NCBI GenBank assembly: GCA_003244255.1
Contig: QHCD01000038.1
Coordinates: forward strand, 1 to 46,054
Direction of reading: 5' to 3'
Length of the DNA stretch: 46,054 bases
Origin: Pseudonocardiales bacterium
GTDB taxonomy: Bacteria; Actinomycetota; Actinomycetes; Mycobacteriales; QHCD01
In this document: one piece after another, positions 9,271-18,310 of the stretch
Layout of the letters: every line of letters starts with the position of its first letter
How positions within the stretch are numbered: the first letter of the stretch is position 1
Made by a program: the position numbers and the translations under genes
The notes under the pieces: model-generated
Database searches by the model: none
Seen by the model: the letters and a program-made list of their open reading frames with translations, nothing else
Told to the model about the DNA's origin: nothing

Positions 9271-10269
9271 GTGACCCGCTCGGCACAAGACGTGCGCAGC
9301 CGGCAGCGGCGCGCGCTGGCCGGCGCACTGGCCGGCGCCGGCGCGATCCTGCTGGCCCTCGCCGGTGCACTGCCGGCCGTCGCCGTCACCAGCACCACCC
9401 TGCGCATCATCGACGTCGACCGCTCCGGGCTGCCCCGCCTGCGCGTCGTCGCCGTCGCGCCGCCGATGCTCTCGGCGCTGAACCTTCCGGCCGGTGCATT
9501 CGTTGCGCGCCAGCGGTCCACCGACCTGCCCGTGTCCTCGACCCGGGTGCTCGACGGGCACCTGCAGCTGCTGATCGTGATGGACCGCGCCGTCCCGGCA
9601 GACGAACTGGGCGCCGAGCAGTCGGCCGCGGTCGAGCTGATCCGCACGATTCCGACGGGCGTGCCGATCACGTTCGCCGCCGACGGCATCGTCCCCGCCG
9701 GCGCGACTCGGACGGACATCCTGAGCACGATCGCCCGGCTCTCCCCCGCCGCCGGCACGTCGGTTGCGAACACCACCGCGGATGCGCTGGTCGCCGAGCC
9801 GACAGCGACCCGCCGGGCCGTGGTCCTTTTCACCGGGTGCGCTCGCGCGCCCGACACGTTTGGCGATGGCCAGGTGCGGGCCAGCCTGGCGCTCGACGAC
9901 CAGCAGCTCGACATCGTGCGGGTCGGATCGTCGTGCACCGGTCATGCCGATTCCCTCGCCGCACTCGCGACCACGGTGACGCAGCTGGCTCCCGATGGTG
10001 ACGCGGGAGCTCCCGCGGAGGCCATCGCCCGCGAGCTCGAGGGCGAATACCTGTTGACGTTCTCGCTCACGTCGGGGTCGGCCGCACCGGTGACCGTGAC
10101 GGTGCAGTCCGACGAAGTCAGCGCCGCGCAGACGGTGTCGGTCGCCGAGGCCAGCGCCGCGCCCGCCGCCAAGCACGGCCGCACGTGGTGGATCGCCGGG
10201 GGCGCGATCGCCGCCGTCGCCGTCCTTGCCGGGCTCGGGCTCTGGCAACACCGCCTGAACACGCGCTGA
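9271..10269 (+). CDS. secreted, C-terminally anchored VWA-like hypothetical protein
   Basis: 332 residues. A signal peptide (basic RSRQRRALAG, then a long Ala/Leu stretch ending ALPAVAV) precedes an extracellular domain of alternating strands resembling a degenerate von Willebrand A fold (LQLLIVMDRAVP, ATRRAVVLFTGCARAPD). The classic DxSxS metal site is absent. The C-terminus has a membrane helix (WWIAGGAIAAVAVLAGLGLW) and a short basic tail, without a recognisable LPxTG signal. GTG 9271 was chosen because AAGAGG sits 7 nt upstream. It converges with the sortase gene 25 bp away. Function unknown. Confidence 0.75.
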   Translation: MTRSAQDVRSRQRRALAGALAGAGAILLALAGALPAVAVTSTTLRIIDVDRSGLPRLRVVAVAPPMLSALNLPAGAFVARQRSTDLPVSSTRVLDGHLQLLIVMDRAVPADELGAEQSAAVELIRTIPTGVPITFAADGIVPAGATRTDILSTIARLSPAAGTSVANTTADALVAEPTATRRAVVLFTGCARAPDTFGDGQVRASLALDDQQLDIVRVGSSCTGHADSLAALATTVTQLAPDGDAGAPAEAIARELEGEYLLTFSLTSGSAAPVTVTVQSDEVSAAQTVSVAEASAAPAAKHGRTWWIAGGAIAAVAVLAGLGLWQHRLNTR

Positions 10270-10294
10270 GGCGAACCACCCGCTGACCCGGCTG

Positions 10295-11065
10295 CTATCC
10301 CAGCGGCGTGGCCGTGACCACGATGTTGTCGCGATAGCTGCGCTTGGCGGGATCGAAACTGCCGCCGCAGGTGATCAGCGTCAGCCGCGGCCGGCCCGTC
10401 GTCGTGAACAGCTGCCGCTGGGCCAGCGCCGGCTTGACGACGTGCACGTTCGACGCGACTACGTACGACTTCGTCGCGCCGTTCGCCGTCGTCACGGTCA
10501 CGAGGGTGCCCGGTGAAAGCCGGTAGAGGTCGAAGAAGATGCCGTACTTGTGGTTGTAGTCGACGTGAGCGGCGACGACGACGTCACCGGAGGAATCGCC
10601 CGGCCGGGCGCCGTATGCCCACCACACGGCGGTGGCGACGGTTGGCGGCACCACCAGCTCCTGGGTCGCGGGATCGGTGCCGACGCCGAGGATCGGCGCG
10701 CTGACCTCGATGGCCTGCACCCCGATCCGCACGGGTACGCGCGCGGCGCGCGCCTCGAGCACGCTGAGCTTGGCGGAGTGAGAACCCAGTTGTGGCCCGC
10801 TCGCCGTCGACGTCGGCGGACGGCTCACGGTCGGCGAGGGTGAGACACCCGGCGACGTCGCGGCTGCCGACGAGCCGACCCCGGCGGCCGTGGTGTGCGC
10901 TGCCGTCGTCGTCGCGGTCGGACGCGCGGCCGACGTGCGGTGCTTACCGACAACGCGAACGCCGACCACGACGGCGACGACGAGGGCGACCGCCGCAGCG
11001 GCAGCGAGGATTCTGCCACTGGATCGCGAGGCGCGATGCCGTGGACCGCTGCGGCGATCCGTCAC
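10295..11065 (-). CDS. class F-type sortase
   Basis: Membrane-anchored cysteine transpeptidase. The 256 residues comprise a basic N-terminus, one membrane helix (ILAAAAAVALVVAVVVGVRV), a Thr/Ser/Pro-rich linker, and a sortase domain with catalytic His in VVVAAHVDY, Cys in LTLITCGG and Arg in RSYRDNI. The single N-terminal helix and the TCGG motif fit actinobacterial class F/E sortases. GTG 11065 overlaps the stop of the DUF4397 gene (GTGA), so the two are coupled. No neighbouring protein shows an obvious sorting motif, so the substrate is unknown. Confidence 0.88.
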   Translation of the reverse strand: MTDRRSGPRHRASRSSGRILAAAAAVALVVAVVVGVRVVGKHRTSAARPTATTTAAHTTAAGVGSSAAATSPGVSPSPTVSRPPTSTASGPQLGSHSAKLSVLEARAARVPVRIGVQAIEVSAPILGVGTDPATQELVVPPTVATAVWWAYGARPGDSSGDVVVAAHVDYNHKYGIFFDLYRLSPGTLVTVTTANGATKSYVVASNVHVVKPALAQRQLFTTTGRPRLTLITCGGSFDPAKRSYRDNIVVTATPLG

Positions 11066-11967
11066 AGATCGCCAGAACCCGGCCGGCCGCCGAGCGGGCC
11101 GAATCGCCGGCGACGTGCGAGCGCGGCCGAACCGATGAGCAGGCCGCCGCCGACGGCGTACCACGCGGGGTCGACCGACCATCCGCTGCGATCGGTGTCG
11201 CGCGCAAGCCCGCTGTTGCCGGTCTCCACCCGCATCGGAACGACCATCATCGCCGCGGCCGCTGGTCCCGGATCGAGGGGCTGCGCGAGCCAGCCGAGGC
11301 TGGAGTCGGCGGCGATACCGATCAGGTAGATGCCGGTGACGACGTTGCGCTGGGTCGGAACCTGGTGGGCGGGCAGGATCCGGGTGTTACCGGCGCCGGT
11401 CCAGACCTCGACGCGATGTGACCCGATCCCTGTGCGGATGCCCGCCTGCTCCTTCGTGGACAGCACCGGCAGCGACCTGCCGTCGATGACGACACGCACT
11501 GACGGCGCGTCGGCGAGATCGCGAACCTCGATCCCCGAGCCGCCGTGGGCCAGCAATGGAGCCGACGCGGTGTCGTCGTCCCACGTCGTGAGGAACGGCC
11601 GGCCCGCGGAGTTCAGGCCGATGCCGGCGGTGACGTGCGCGCTCGCGGCGACGTCGAGCACGCCGGTGAGCAGCGGCTTGGCAGCCGAGGGCGTCCCGTG
11701 CCGGCGGATGACCAGCGTGTGAGCACCAGCCGACACGGTCAGCGGGTCGGTCACGCGCTCGGGTGCGAACGCGCTCAGCACCTGCCGGCCGTCGATCCAG
11801 ACGTCCGCGAGCAGCCCGCGCACACCGTGCACGATCTGTACCTCGCCGGGTGCGCCCGGAGCGGCCCCGGCGGGTGCTGCAGCAAGCAGCGGTAGGCAGG
11901 TCACGGCGGCGACGACGGCGCAACCCGCCGATCGTGCGATGCCGCGCCGGAGAACGGTCGGCTCCAT
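11062..11967 (-). CDS. DUF4397 domain secreted protein
   Basis: 301 residues. A signal peptide (CAVVAAVTCLPLLAAAPAGA, cut after PAGAAP) precedes tandem DUF4397-type beta units (VQIVHGVRGLLADVWIDGRQ and a second VRVVIDGRSLPVL). A C-terminal helix (YAVGGGLLIGSAALA) and an RRRR tail end the protein. ATG 11967 is preceded by GGGAG 6 nt away; the longer frame upstream lacks a ribosome site. Translational coupling to the sortase suggests a shared role at the cell surface. The C-terminus has the hydrophobic-plus-basic layout of a sortase substrate but I see no LPxTG-type pentapeptide. Confidence 0.82.
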   Translation of the reverse strand: MEPTVLRRGIARSAGCAVVAAVTCLPLLAAAPAGAAPGAPGEVQIVHGVRGLLADVWIDGRQVLSAFAPERVTDPLTVSAGAHTLVIRRHGTPSAAKPLLTGVLDVAASAHVTAGIGLNSAGRPFLTTWDDDTASAPLLAHGGSGIEVRDLADAPSVRVVIDGRSLPVLSTKEQAGIRTGIGSHRVEVWTGAGNTRILPAHQVPTQRNVVTGIYLIGIAADSSLGWLAQPLDPGPAAAAMMVVPMRVETGNSGLARDTDRSGWSVDPAWYAVGGGLLIGSAALARRRRFGPLGGRPGSGDL

Positions 11968-12265
11968 CGTTGCTCCCATCCACGCAGGGCAGCGCCGCGA
12001 GACGATGCGGCGGCGCGTCGGCCCAGGAAAAGGCACCAAAAGGGCACGGCACCGCGGTTGGGTCACCGTTTACGGGCATTTCAAAACTACCTGTCCGCCG
12101 GTGGGAAATCCCCCGTTACAACGGCAATCGCACCGAACGAATGCGCGGCGTAATCGGGACCGCATTTCCCCGCTGCCGTGCGGTAACTCGAACGGGTGGC
12201 GCTTGGTCTATTCCTGTCGTGTCCCGCGCGCGGGTCGGCTGACGCCGGTCCGTAGGCTGAGCATC
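11968..12265. other. divergent intergenic region (DUF4397 gene / menF)
   Basis: 298 bp separating divergent starts. It is locally AT-richer around 12065-12100 (tttacgggcatttcaaaac). The only element I can support is the TAGGCT box next to menF. Confidence 0.5.
12253..12258 (+). promoter_or_regulatory. -10 box for a leaderless menF transcript
   Basis: TAGGCT lies exactly 7 nt before the menF GTG and no ribosome site is visible, so transcription probably begins at or beside the start codon. Confidence 0.5.
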
Positions 12266-13528
12266 GTGACGACGACGCCGGATCTGCTCGAGGCGCTTGC
12301 GCACACCGTGGCGATCGACGACGACGCCGGAGTGGAACTCGCTGACCGGCTGCCTCCCGGACCGGTCCTGTCCTGGGTTCGCGACGGCGCCGGCCTGGTC
12401 GGCTGGGGTGAGGTCGCCCGGGCGAGCTTCACCGGCCCGGGCAGCCTGCATCGCGCCGACCAGTGGTGGCAGGCGCTGTCCTCGCGGCTGCGGATCGTCG
12501 ACGACGTGGGCGTGAGCGGCAGTGGCCCGATCGCCTTCGTCAGCGGCGCTTTTGACAACCGGCTCGCCGATACCGTCGTCGTCGTGCCCGCGACGGTGGT
12601 GGGCCGCAGTCGGGGAAGCTCCTGGCTTACGAGCTACGAATCGGGAGCCGAGCGTGCCTCCGACGGCGACTCACAGCTGCCACCCATCGAACGGCCGCGC
12701 GGCCCCGGCATGATCTCCTACTCCGACGGTTCGTGCACGGCCACGCAGTGGCGGGCGGCCGTCGCCGAGACCGTGCGGCGGATCCGCGCCGGCGAGGCCG
12801 GCAAGGTGGTGCTCGCGCGCGATGTCATCGCGACCGCCGACGAGACCATCGACGCACGGTTCCTGCTGCGCCAGCTGATGCGCCGCTACCCGTCGTGCTG
12901 GACGTTCCTCGTCGACGGGCTGATCGGCGCGACGCCGGAGCTGCTGGTGTCTCGGCAGGGCGAGCGGATCGCGGCCCGGGCGCTCGCCGGAACGCTGCGG
13001 CCCGGCCAGGGTGCCGAGCTGTTCTCCTCGCCGAAGGAACGCGCCGAGCACGAGTACGCGGCCCGATCGGTGGCCGAGGTGCTCGCGCGTCATTGCTCGT
13101 CGCTGCAGCTACCCGATGCCCCCGAGCTGCTGGAATTGCCGAACGTGGTGCACCTGTCCACACCGATTCACGGGCTCGCCGCCACGCCGGCGTCGGCGCT
13201 GGCACTCGCGGCCGATCTGCACCCCACTGCCGCGGTGTGCGGGACACCGCGAGAGGTTGCGGCCGACCTCATCCCGCGGTTGGAGCAGATGGATCGCGGC
13301 CGGTACGCCGGTCCCGTGGGCTGGGTCGACACCGCCGGAAACGGCGAGTTCGGCATCGCGCTCCGGTGCGGTCAACTCGACGGCAACCAGCTGCGGATGT
13401 TCGCCGGCTGCGGCATTGTCGAGGGCTCCGACCCGGATGCCGAGCTCGCCGAGTCGGTGGCCAAGATGGTGACGATGCGCGACGCGCTCGAGGCCGACGC
13501 CGGCGACCGCTCGTGGCCAGACCGTTAG
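12266..13528 (+). CDS. menF: isochorismate synthase
   Basis: Converts chorismate to isochorismate, the entry step of menaquinone synthesis. The 420 residues carry the chorismate-binding domain: VVLARDVIATAD, GATPELLVSRQGERIAARALAGT (split here: ATPELLV and ARALAGTLRPG), then HLSTPIHG, AVCGTPREVA and GYAGP-type GRYAGPVGWVD. A siderophore or salicylate EntC role is possible by sequence alone, but the menD/menC/menE neighbours favour menaquinone. The GTG start is supported by the leaderless box. It ends 12 bp from the convergent menD stop. Confidence 0.9.
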   Translation: MTTTPDLLEALAHTVAIDDDAGVELADRLPPGPVLSWVRDGAGLVGWGEVARASFTGPGSLHRADQWWQALSSRLRIVDDVGVSGSGPIAFVSGAFDNRLADTVVVVPATVVGRSRGSSWLTSYESGAERASDGDSQLPPIERPRGPGMISYSDGSCTATQWRAAVAETVRRIRAGEAGKVVLARDVIATADETIDARFLLRQLMRRYPSCWTFLVDGLIGATPELLVSRQGERIAARALAGTLRPGQGAELFSSPKERAEHEYAARSVAEVLARHCSSLQLPDAPELLELPNVVHLSTPIHGLAATPASALALAADLHPTAAVCGTPREVAADLIPRLEQMDRGRYAGPVGWVDTAGNGEFGIALRCGQLDGNQLRMFAGCGIVEGSDPDAELAESVAKMVTMRDALEADAGDRSWPDR

Positions 13529-13543
13529 TGGTGCCGACCACTA
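13526..13543. terminator. palindrome spanning the convergent menF and menD stop codons
   Basis: TAGTGG-tgccga-CCACTA is a perfect 6-bp dyad. Its two ends are the menF TAG and the menD TAG. It is short, without a T-tract, so a weak bidirectional terminator at best. Confidence 0.3.
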
Positions 13544-15193
13544 GTGGACGGCCGCGCCGATGGCCCGGCGGATCTCGTCGTGCCGCCGGGCAAGATCGGC
13601 ACGGTCGACGACGACGTGCAGAACCCGAATTCCCTTTCCGGACAGTAGTTCCGGCGTCATCTCCTCCATAGTGGACAGTCGCCGGTACGGGGTACGGGTC
13701 GCGCCGCAGAGAGCGGCGAAGTCGACGCCGGTAGGTGTTCCGAAGACACGCTCGAATGGTTCGTCGGGCAGGCCGCCGGGTTCGAGCAGCGCAAAGATGC
13801 CGCCGCCGCCGTTGTCGACTACGACGATCGTGAGATCCGGCCTCGGTTCGCCCGGGCCGATCACCAGGCCGGTGGCGTCGTGCAGGAACGCGAGATCACC
13901 GAGCAGCAGCACCGCGACCCGCCGCGGGTCGTCGCGCTGGGCGGCCAGCGCCGCCCCGACCGCCGTCGACACGGTGCCGTCGATTCCGGCCACCCCGCGA
14001 TTTGCGATGACGTCGACGTCGTCTCGCACGGGCGCGACAAGCCCCACATCCCGCACCGGCTGCGAGGAGCCTATGACGAGCAGGGAATGTGGCGGCAGCG
14101 ACCTGACGAGGTCGCGCGCGACACGCAGCCCGGACGGCTCGCGCTCGGCGTCGAGGGAGCGGTCGAGGGCGCCGCGCGCGCGGGCGTCGGCCCCGTGCCA
14201 TGCCGCGGCCCAGCCGGGGTCCACAGTGGACAGTGCGGGTGCGCTCCGGTGCACGGTGATCACGTCGTGCCCGGGCGCTGGCCACGCGCGTCTCGAGGTG
14301 ATCAGGTGGAATCGCACGGCAGGATCGGCGAGCAGCCGGGAGACCGACCGGAACAGGGTCGGCCGTCCGACACACACCACGGCATCGGGCCGGTGTGCCG
14401 CGAGGAAGTCCGCGTCGTCGAGCAGCCAGGCGCCGGTGGTGAGTACGTCGCCGGCGCCGGCGGTCTCGGCGACGATCGGCCAGCCCGAATCGCGGGCCCA
14501 TCCGGGTACCGGCTCGCCGGCAGCCACCACGACGAGCCCGCGCCCGGCGTCGATCGCGCGCCGATCCGCTGCCCGCGGCGAGTCGACGACGACGGTCCAC
14601 TGCCCGTCCGCCCGGCCGGCCAGCGGTTCACACCAATCGGCGTCGCCGTCGGGGAGCAGCGGCTCGCGCAGCGGCACGTTCAGATGGACTGGCCCCGGCG
14701 CCACCGGATCGGTCGCGCTGGCGACGGCCCGCGAGACGGTGCTGCGCCAGTAGCCGTTCTGCCCGGTGCGCCACTCCGGTGTCGCGAGATCGTGCGCCCA
14801 TCGCGGCACCGAGCCGTAGATGCCGACCTGCTCGGTGGTCTGGTTCGCACCGCTGCCGCGCAGTTCCGGCGGCCGGTCGGCGGTGACGGCGACGAGCGGA
14901 ACGCCCGCGTGGTGTGCTTCGAGGACCGCCGGGTGCAGGTTTGCCGCCGCGGTGCCGGACGTGCACGTGACCGGGACGGCGCGGCCGGAGGTGCACGCGA
15001 GGCCCAGAGCGACAAACCCGGCGGTGCGCTCGTCGATCCGCACGTGCAGCCGGATTCCTCCGGCGGCCGCGGCATCGGCCAGGGCGAGGGCGATCGGCGC
15101 GCTGCGCGAACCCGGCGCCAGCACGGCCTCGCGCACGCCGCATCTGATCAGCTCGTCGACGAACACCCGACCGAAGGCCGTCGCGGGGTTCAC
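13541..15193 (-). CDS. menD: 2-succinyl-5-enolpyruvyl-6-hydroxy-3-cyclohexene-1-carboxylate synthase
   Basis: ThDP-dependent condensation of isochorismate with 2-oxoglutarate. The 550 residues begin NPATAFGRVFVDELIRCGV followed by LAPGSRSAPIALALAD. They contain the activating Glu region (RIDERTAGFVALGLA), SGTAAANLHPAVLEAHH and a ThDP/metal region near VVVDNGGGGIFALLEPG. GTG 15193 overlaps the menC stop (GTGA); the longer open frame upstream is an artefact running through menC. Length is typical. Confidence 0.94.
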   Translation of the reverse strand: MNPATAFGRVFVDELIRCGVREAVLAPGSRSAPIALALADAAAAGGIRLHVRIDERTAGFVALGLACTSGRAVPVTCTSGTAAANLHPAVLEAHHAGVPLVAVTADRPPELRGSGANQTTEQVGIYGSVPRWAHDLATPEWRTGQNGYWRSTVSRAVASATDPVAPGPVHLNVPLREPLLPDGDADWCEPLAGRADGQWTVVVDSPRAADRRAIDAGRGLVVVAAGEPVPGWARDSGWPIVAETAGAGDVLTTGAWLLDDADFLAAHRPDAVVCVGRPTLFRSVSRLLADPAVRFHLITSRRAWPAPGHDVITVHRSAPALSTVDPGWAAAWHGADARARGALDRSLDAEREPSGLRVARDLVRSLPPHSLLVIGSSQPVRDVGLVAPVRDDVDVIANRGVAGIDGTVSTAVGAALAAQRDDPRRVAVLLLGDLAFLHDATGLVIGPGEPRPDLTIVVVDNGGGGIFALLEPGGLPDEPFERVFGTPTGVDFAALCGATRTPYRRLSTMEEMTPELLSGKGIRVLHVVVDRADLARRHDEIRRAIGAAVH

Positions 15194-16125
15194 GCCGTCC
15201 TGCCAGCGACGGCGTCGTAGCGCTGCAGCCAGGCCGCGCGCCGCACCGGATCGGCCGCGGCGGCCGCGAGCAGACCCGGGTCCGGGTGCGGGCGACGGAC
15301 CGCGATCGCACCGTCCACCGGCAGCAGTGGACGCTCGACGACGTCGCGGTCCAGGAGCGCGACGGTGGCGAGGCCGCAGGCGTAGGGCAGCGCGGGCAGC
15401 GCGGCGGCCAGGGCGAGCCCGGCCGCGATACCCACCGAGGTCTCGACGGCGCTGGAGACGACGACGGGCAGGCCGATCTGCTCGGCGATCGCGAGACAGG
15501 CGTGCACGCCGCCGAGCGGTGCGACCTTGAGCACCGCGATGTCGGCGGCGTGGCGCCGAGCCACCCGCAGCGGATCCTCGGAGCGGCGGATCGATTCGTC
15601 GGCGGCGATCGGCACGTCGACTCGCCTGCGCACGGCCGCCAACTCCTCGATGGTGGCGCACGGCTGCTCGACGTACTCCAGCCCGACCCGGTCCAGCCGC
15701 CGGATCATCGCGACGGCGTGATCGACGTCCCAGCCGCCGTTGGCGTCGATACGGACGCGGCCGCCAGGTCCGAGCGCGTCGGCGACCGCCTCGACCCGGG
15801 CGACGTCGTCGTCGTCGCTCTGTCCAGCCTCGGCCACCTTCACCTTCGCGGTCCGGCAGCCGGCGGAACCATGCACGATGGCTGCGGCGGCGTCGGGTCC
15901 GACCGCGGGGACGGTGCAGTTGACGGCGATCGAATCCCGCACCGGGTCCGGCCAGCCGAGGGTCGCCGCCTCCTCGGCCGCGCGCAGCCAGGGCAGGCTC
16001 GCCGCGTCGTCGTAGTCGGCGAAGGGGCAGAAGTCGCCCCATCCGGCCGGGCCATCGAAGAGCATGCCCTCGCGGACCGTGATGCCACGGAACCGGGTGC
16101 GCATCCCGATCGCGTAGACGTGCAC
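15190..16125 (-). CDS. menC: o-succinylbenzoate synthase
   Basis: Enolase-superfamily dehydratase making o-succinylbenzoate. The 311 residues have the N-terminal capping motif RFRGITVREGMLFDGPAGWG, the KVKVAE lysine motif, metal ligands in VRIDANGGWD, EYVEQPC and PIAADESIRR, and a second Lys in IAVLKVAPLGG. GTG 16125 follows GGAGGG closely. It is coupled to menD and diverges from menE, whose start is 44 bp away. Confidence 0.93.
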   Translation of the reverse strand: MHVYAIGMRTRFRGITVREGMLFDGPAGWGDFCPFADYDDAASLPWLRAAEEAATLGWPDPVRDSIAVNCTVPAVGPDAAAAIVHGSAGCRTAKVKVAEAGQSDDDDVARVEAVADALGPGGRVRIDANGGWDVDHAVAMIRRLDRVGLEYVEQPCATIEELAAVRRRVDVPIAADESIRRSEDPLRVARRHAADIAVLKVAPLGGVHACLAIAEQIGLPVVVSSAVETSVGIAAGLALAAALPALPYACGLATVALLDRDVVERPLLPVDGAIAVRRPHPDPGLLAAAAADPVRRAAWLQRYDAVAGRTA

Positions 16126-16157
16126 CTGCCCTCCTCGCCCGGCCACGGGTCCGAAAC

Positions 16158-16163
16158 TAGGCT
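16158..16163 (+). promoter_or_regulatory. -10 box for menE
   Basis: TAGGCT, the same hexamer as at menF, lies 5 nt before the menE GTG. This suggests a leaderless transcript from the short menC/menE divergent gap. Confidence 0.45.
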
Positions 16164-16168
16164 AGGGC

Positions 16169-17329
16169 GTGCCCGCTCGCGCCCTGCAGCCCGTCGCGGC
16201 CGGCGATCCCGGCGCGGCCGCGAAACTCCTTGCCGCGCTGGAAGCGGCACTCGCCGGTGGTCCTGCCGTGCTGCCGTTGTCGGCGGATCCCGTTGTGGCG
16301 CAGCGGGTTCTCGATGCCGCGCGACCCGAGCTCGGTGTGCCGGACGCCGCCGCCGCCGTACTCGCCAGCTCCGGATCGACGGCCGAGCCGAAGCTGGTGC
16401 TGCTCAGTGCCGACGCGATGCGACGATCGGCGGACGCGACCCACGAGCGGCTCGGCGGACCCGGTGGCTGGCTGCTCGCGCTGCCGCCGCACCACGTCGC
16501 CGGCCTGCAGGTCGTCCTGCGATGCCTGCACGCCGGCACCCCACTGTCCACTGTGGATACTGCGGCCGGCTTTACGGTCGCAGCGTTCGCCGATGCCGTC
16601 CGGCGCATGCCCGCCGGCCGCCGCTACACCTCGCTCGTTCCCACCCAGCTCGGCGGCCTCCTCGACGCCGGAAGAGCCGACGTCCTGGCCGGATTCGACG
16701 CCGTGCTCGTCGGGGGCGCCGCCACACCCGCGGCAATGGCCGCGAGAGCCGAGGCCGCCGGAATGGTGCTTCGCCGCAGCTACGGCATGTCCGAGACCTG
16801 CGGTGGCTGCGTCTACGACGGCGTCGAACTCACCGGCGTGGACGTGACGGTTGACGCATCCGACGGTGCGATCGGCGCCGTTCGCATCGGCGGCGTCACG
16901 CTCGCCTCGGGCTACCTGCGGGATCCGGGCGCCACGGCGGTGGCGTTCGCCGGCGGCTGGTTTGCGACCAGGGACATCGGTCGCCGGGGCCCGGGGGGCC
17001 GCCTCGACATCGTCGGCCGCAGCGACGACGTCGTCGTCACCGGCGGTGAGAAGGTCGCCCCGGGCCTGGTGGAACGCGCACTGCGACAGGTTCCGGGAGT
17101 CCTCGACGCATGCGTCGTCGGCGTGCCCGATCCGCGGTGGGGCAGGGTTGTCGCGGCCGTCGTCGTCACGACCGGGCCGGACGACGACCTGCTGCGCGAG
17201 GCAGTGCGCAGCAGCGTGGGATCCACCGCGGTGCCGAAACGGATCCGCTACGCCGACCGGCTGCCGATGCTGGCCTCGGGCAAGGTCGATCGTCGGACCG
17301 TGCTCGCGATGCTCAGCAATCGTCCCTAG
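16169..17329 (+). CDS. menE: o-succinylbenzoate--CoA ligase
   Basis: Acyl-adenylate-forming enzyme activating o-succinylbenzoate with CoA. The 386 residues include the P-loop-like ASSGSTAEPKLVLLS, the YGMSETCGGCVYDG motif, GRLDIVGRSDDVVVTGGEKV and the C-terminal catalytic Lys region (LPMLASGKVDRR). It is short for the superfamily, as is usual for actinobacterial MenE. Its 3' end overlaps the convergent DUF4229 gene by 17 bp. No menB or menA is present in the window. Confidence 0.93.
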   Translation: MPARALQPVAAGDPGAAAKLLAALEAALAGGPAVLPLSADPVVAQRVLDAARPELGVPDAAAAVLASSGSTAEPKLVLLSADAMRRSADATHERLGGPGGWLLALPPHHVAGLQVVLRCLHAGTPLSTVDTAAGFTVAAFADAVRRMPAGRRYTSLVPTQLGGLLDAGRADVLAGFDAVLVGGAATPAAMAARAEAAGMVLRRSYGMSETCGGCVYDGVELTGVDVTVDASDGAIGAVRIGGVTLASGYLRDPGATAVAFAGGWFATRDIGRRGPGGRLDIVGRSDDVVVTGGEKVAPGLVERALRQVPGVLDACVVGVPDPRWGRVVAAVVVTTGPDDDLLREAVRSSVGSTAVPKRIRYADRLPMLASGKVDRRTVLAMLSNRP

Positions 17330-17582
17330 CATCGTCAGCATCGTCGTCCCGGAGCGCATTGCGCACCCGCCCCCGGTTCTCGCGGCGGTTCTGCCACCAC
17401 GACGTCGTGTCCTGGACCATCGCCGCGCGATGCCGGCGCAGCAGCACGAACGAGACGGGCAGGCTGACCACCAGCGCGAGGAACACCAGCAGTAAGCCGC
17501 GGAGCCCGGCCAGGTAACCGATCCCGCCGAGAATCGCGAACACACCGAAGCGCGCCACCGTGTAGACCAGTGCAGCCCTCAT
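17313..17582 (-). CDS. DUF4229 small membrane protein
   Basis: 89 residues with two membrane helices (VYTVARFGVFAILGGIGYL and LLLVFLALVVSLPVSFVLL) and a charged cytosolic tail (QNRRENRGRVRNALRDDDAD). It fits the actinobacterial DUF4229 family, which from memory is often found near menaquinone genes. The 3' end overlaps menE tail-to-tail. The function is unknown. Confidence 0.8.
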   Translation of the reverse strand: MRAALVYTVARFGVFAILGGIGYLAGLRGLLLVFLALVVSLPVSFVLLRRHRAAMVQDTTSWWQNRRENRGRVRNALRDDDADDARDDC

Positions 17583-17710
17583 CCTGAGAACACCCGCCTC
17601 GTCTCGGGCGAAACCAGACCCTTCACCGTACGACGATGGTGGTGTCGCCGACGCGGATGGTCGGGCAGACTGGCGGGTGCGGGGTCCGGCCCGACGAAAC
17701 AGGCGGTGTC

Positions 17711-18310
17711 ATGCACGACACAGCGACGCTGCTCGCCGCAGCAGCATCCGGCGACCAGGCAAGCTGGGACGAACTGGTGCGGCGGCACACGAACCTGCTC
17801 TGGTCGGTCGCCCGAAGCTTCCGGCTCGGCGCCGCCGACGCCGGCGACGCCGTGCAGATGGGCTGGCTCCGGCTGGTCGAGAACCTCGACCGCATCACGG
17901 CGCCGGACCGGCTTGACTCCTGGCTCGCAACCACGGTGCGCCGGGAGTGCCTGCGGATCCTGCGCCGCACCGGCCGGGAATCGCCGATCGCCGGTGACGA
18001 CGCCGCCCTGGACGTGCCCGACACGACCGAACTCGACACGAAGCTGCTCGCCGACGAGCGCGACGCCGAGCTGTGGACCGCCTTCGCGGGCATGTCGCAG
18101 CCATGCCAGCGGCTGCTGCGGGTGCTCATGGCGACCCCGCCGCCGTCCTACGCCGCCGTCGCCGCCGCGCTGGACATGCCGATCGGCAGTATCGGACCAA
18201 CCCGAGCAAGATGTCTCAAACGGCTGCGTTCGTTGCTCCAGACAACGGGCGGCCTCGTCGAAGCAGGCGACGTGCCCCCGGCCGAGGGGAGCGATCATGC
18301 CAGTCAATGA
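17711..18310 (+). CDS. ECF-type RNA polymerase sigma factor (CHAT-linked)
   Basis: 199 residues with sigma region 2 (LLWSVARSFRLGAADAGDAV, then LDSWLATTVRRECLRILRR) and region 4 with a helix-turn-helix (SYAAVAAALDMPIGSIGPTR, RCLKRLRSLL). There is no membrane helix and no adjacent classic anti-sigma gene. ATG 17711 follows an AGGCGG site; the frame stays open upstream to 17636. Its last 14 bases overlap the companion gene, and the TPR-CHAT gene follows on the same strand, suggesting one regulatory unit. Confidence 0.9.
   Translation: MHDTATLLAAAASGDQASWDELVRRHTNLLWSVARSFRLGAADAGDAVQMGWLRLVENLDRITAPDRLDSWLATTVRRECLRILRRTGRESPIAGDDAALDVPDTTELDTKLLADERDAELWTAFAGMSQPCQRLLRVLMATPPPSYAAVAAALDMPIGSIGPTRARCLKRLRSLLQTTGGLVEAGDVPPAEGSDHASQ

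Noticed and set aside
13541..16042. 833-aa menD-containing fusion protein
   Set aside because: The first ~283 codons are menC DNA in the wrong frame; MenD starts at the GTG at 15193, which overlaps the menC stop.
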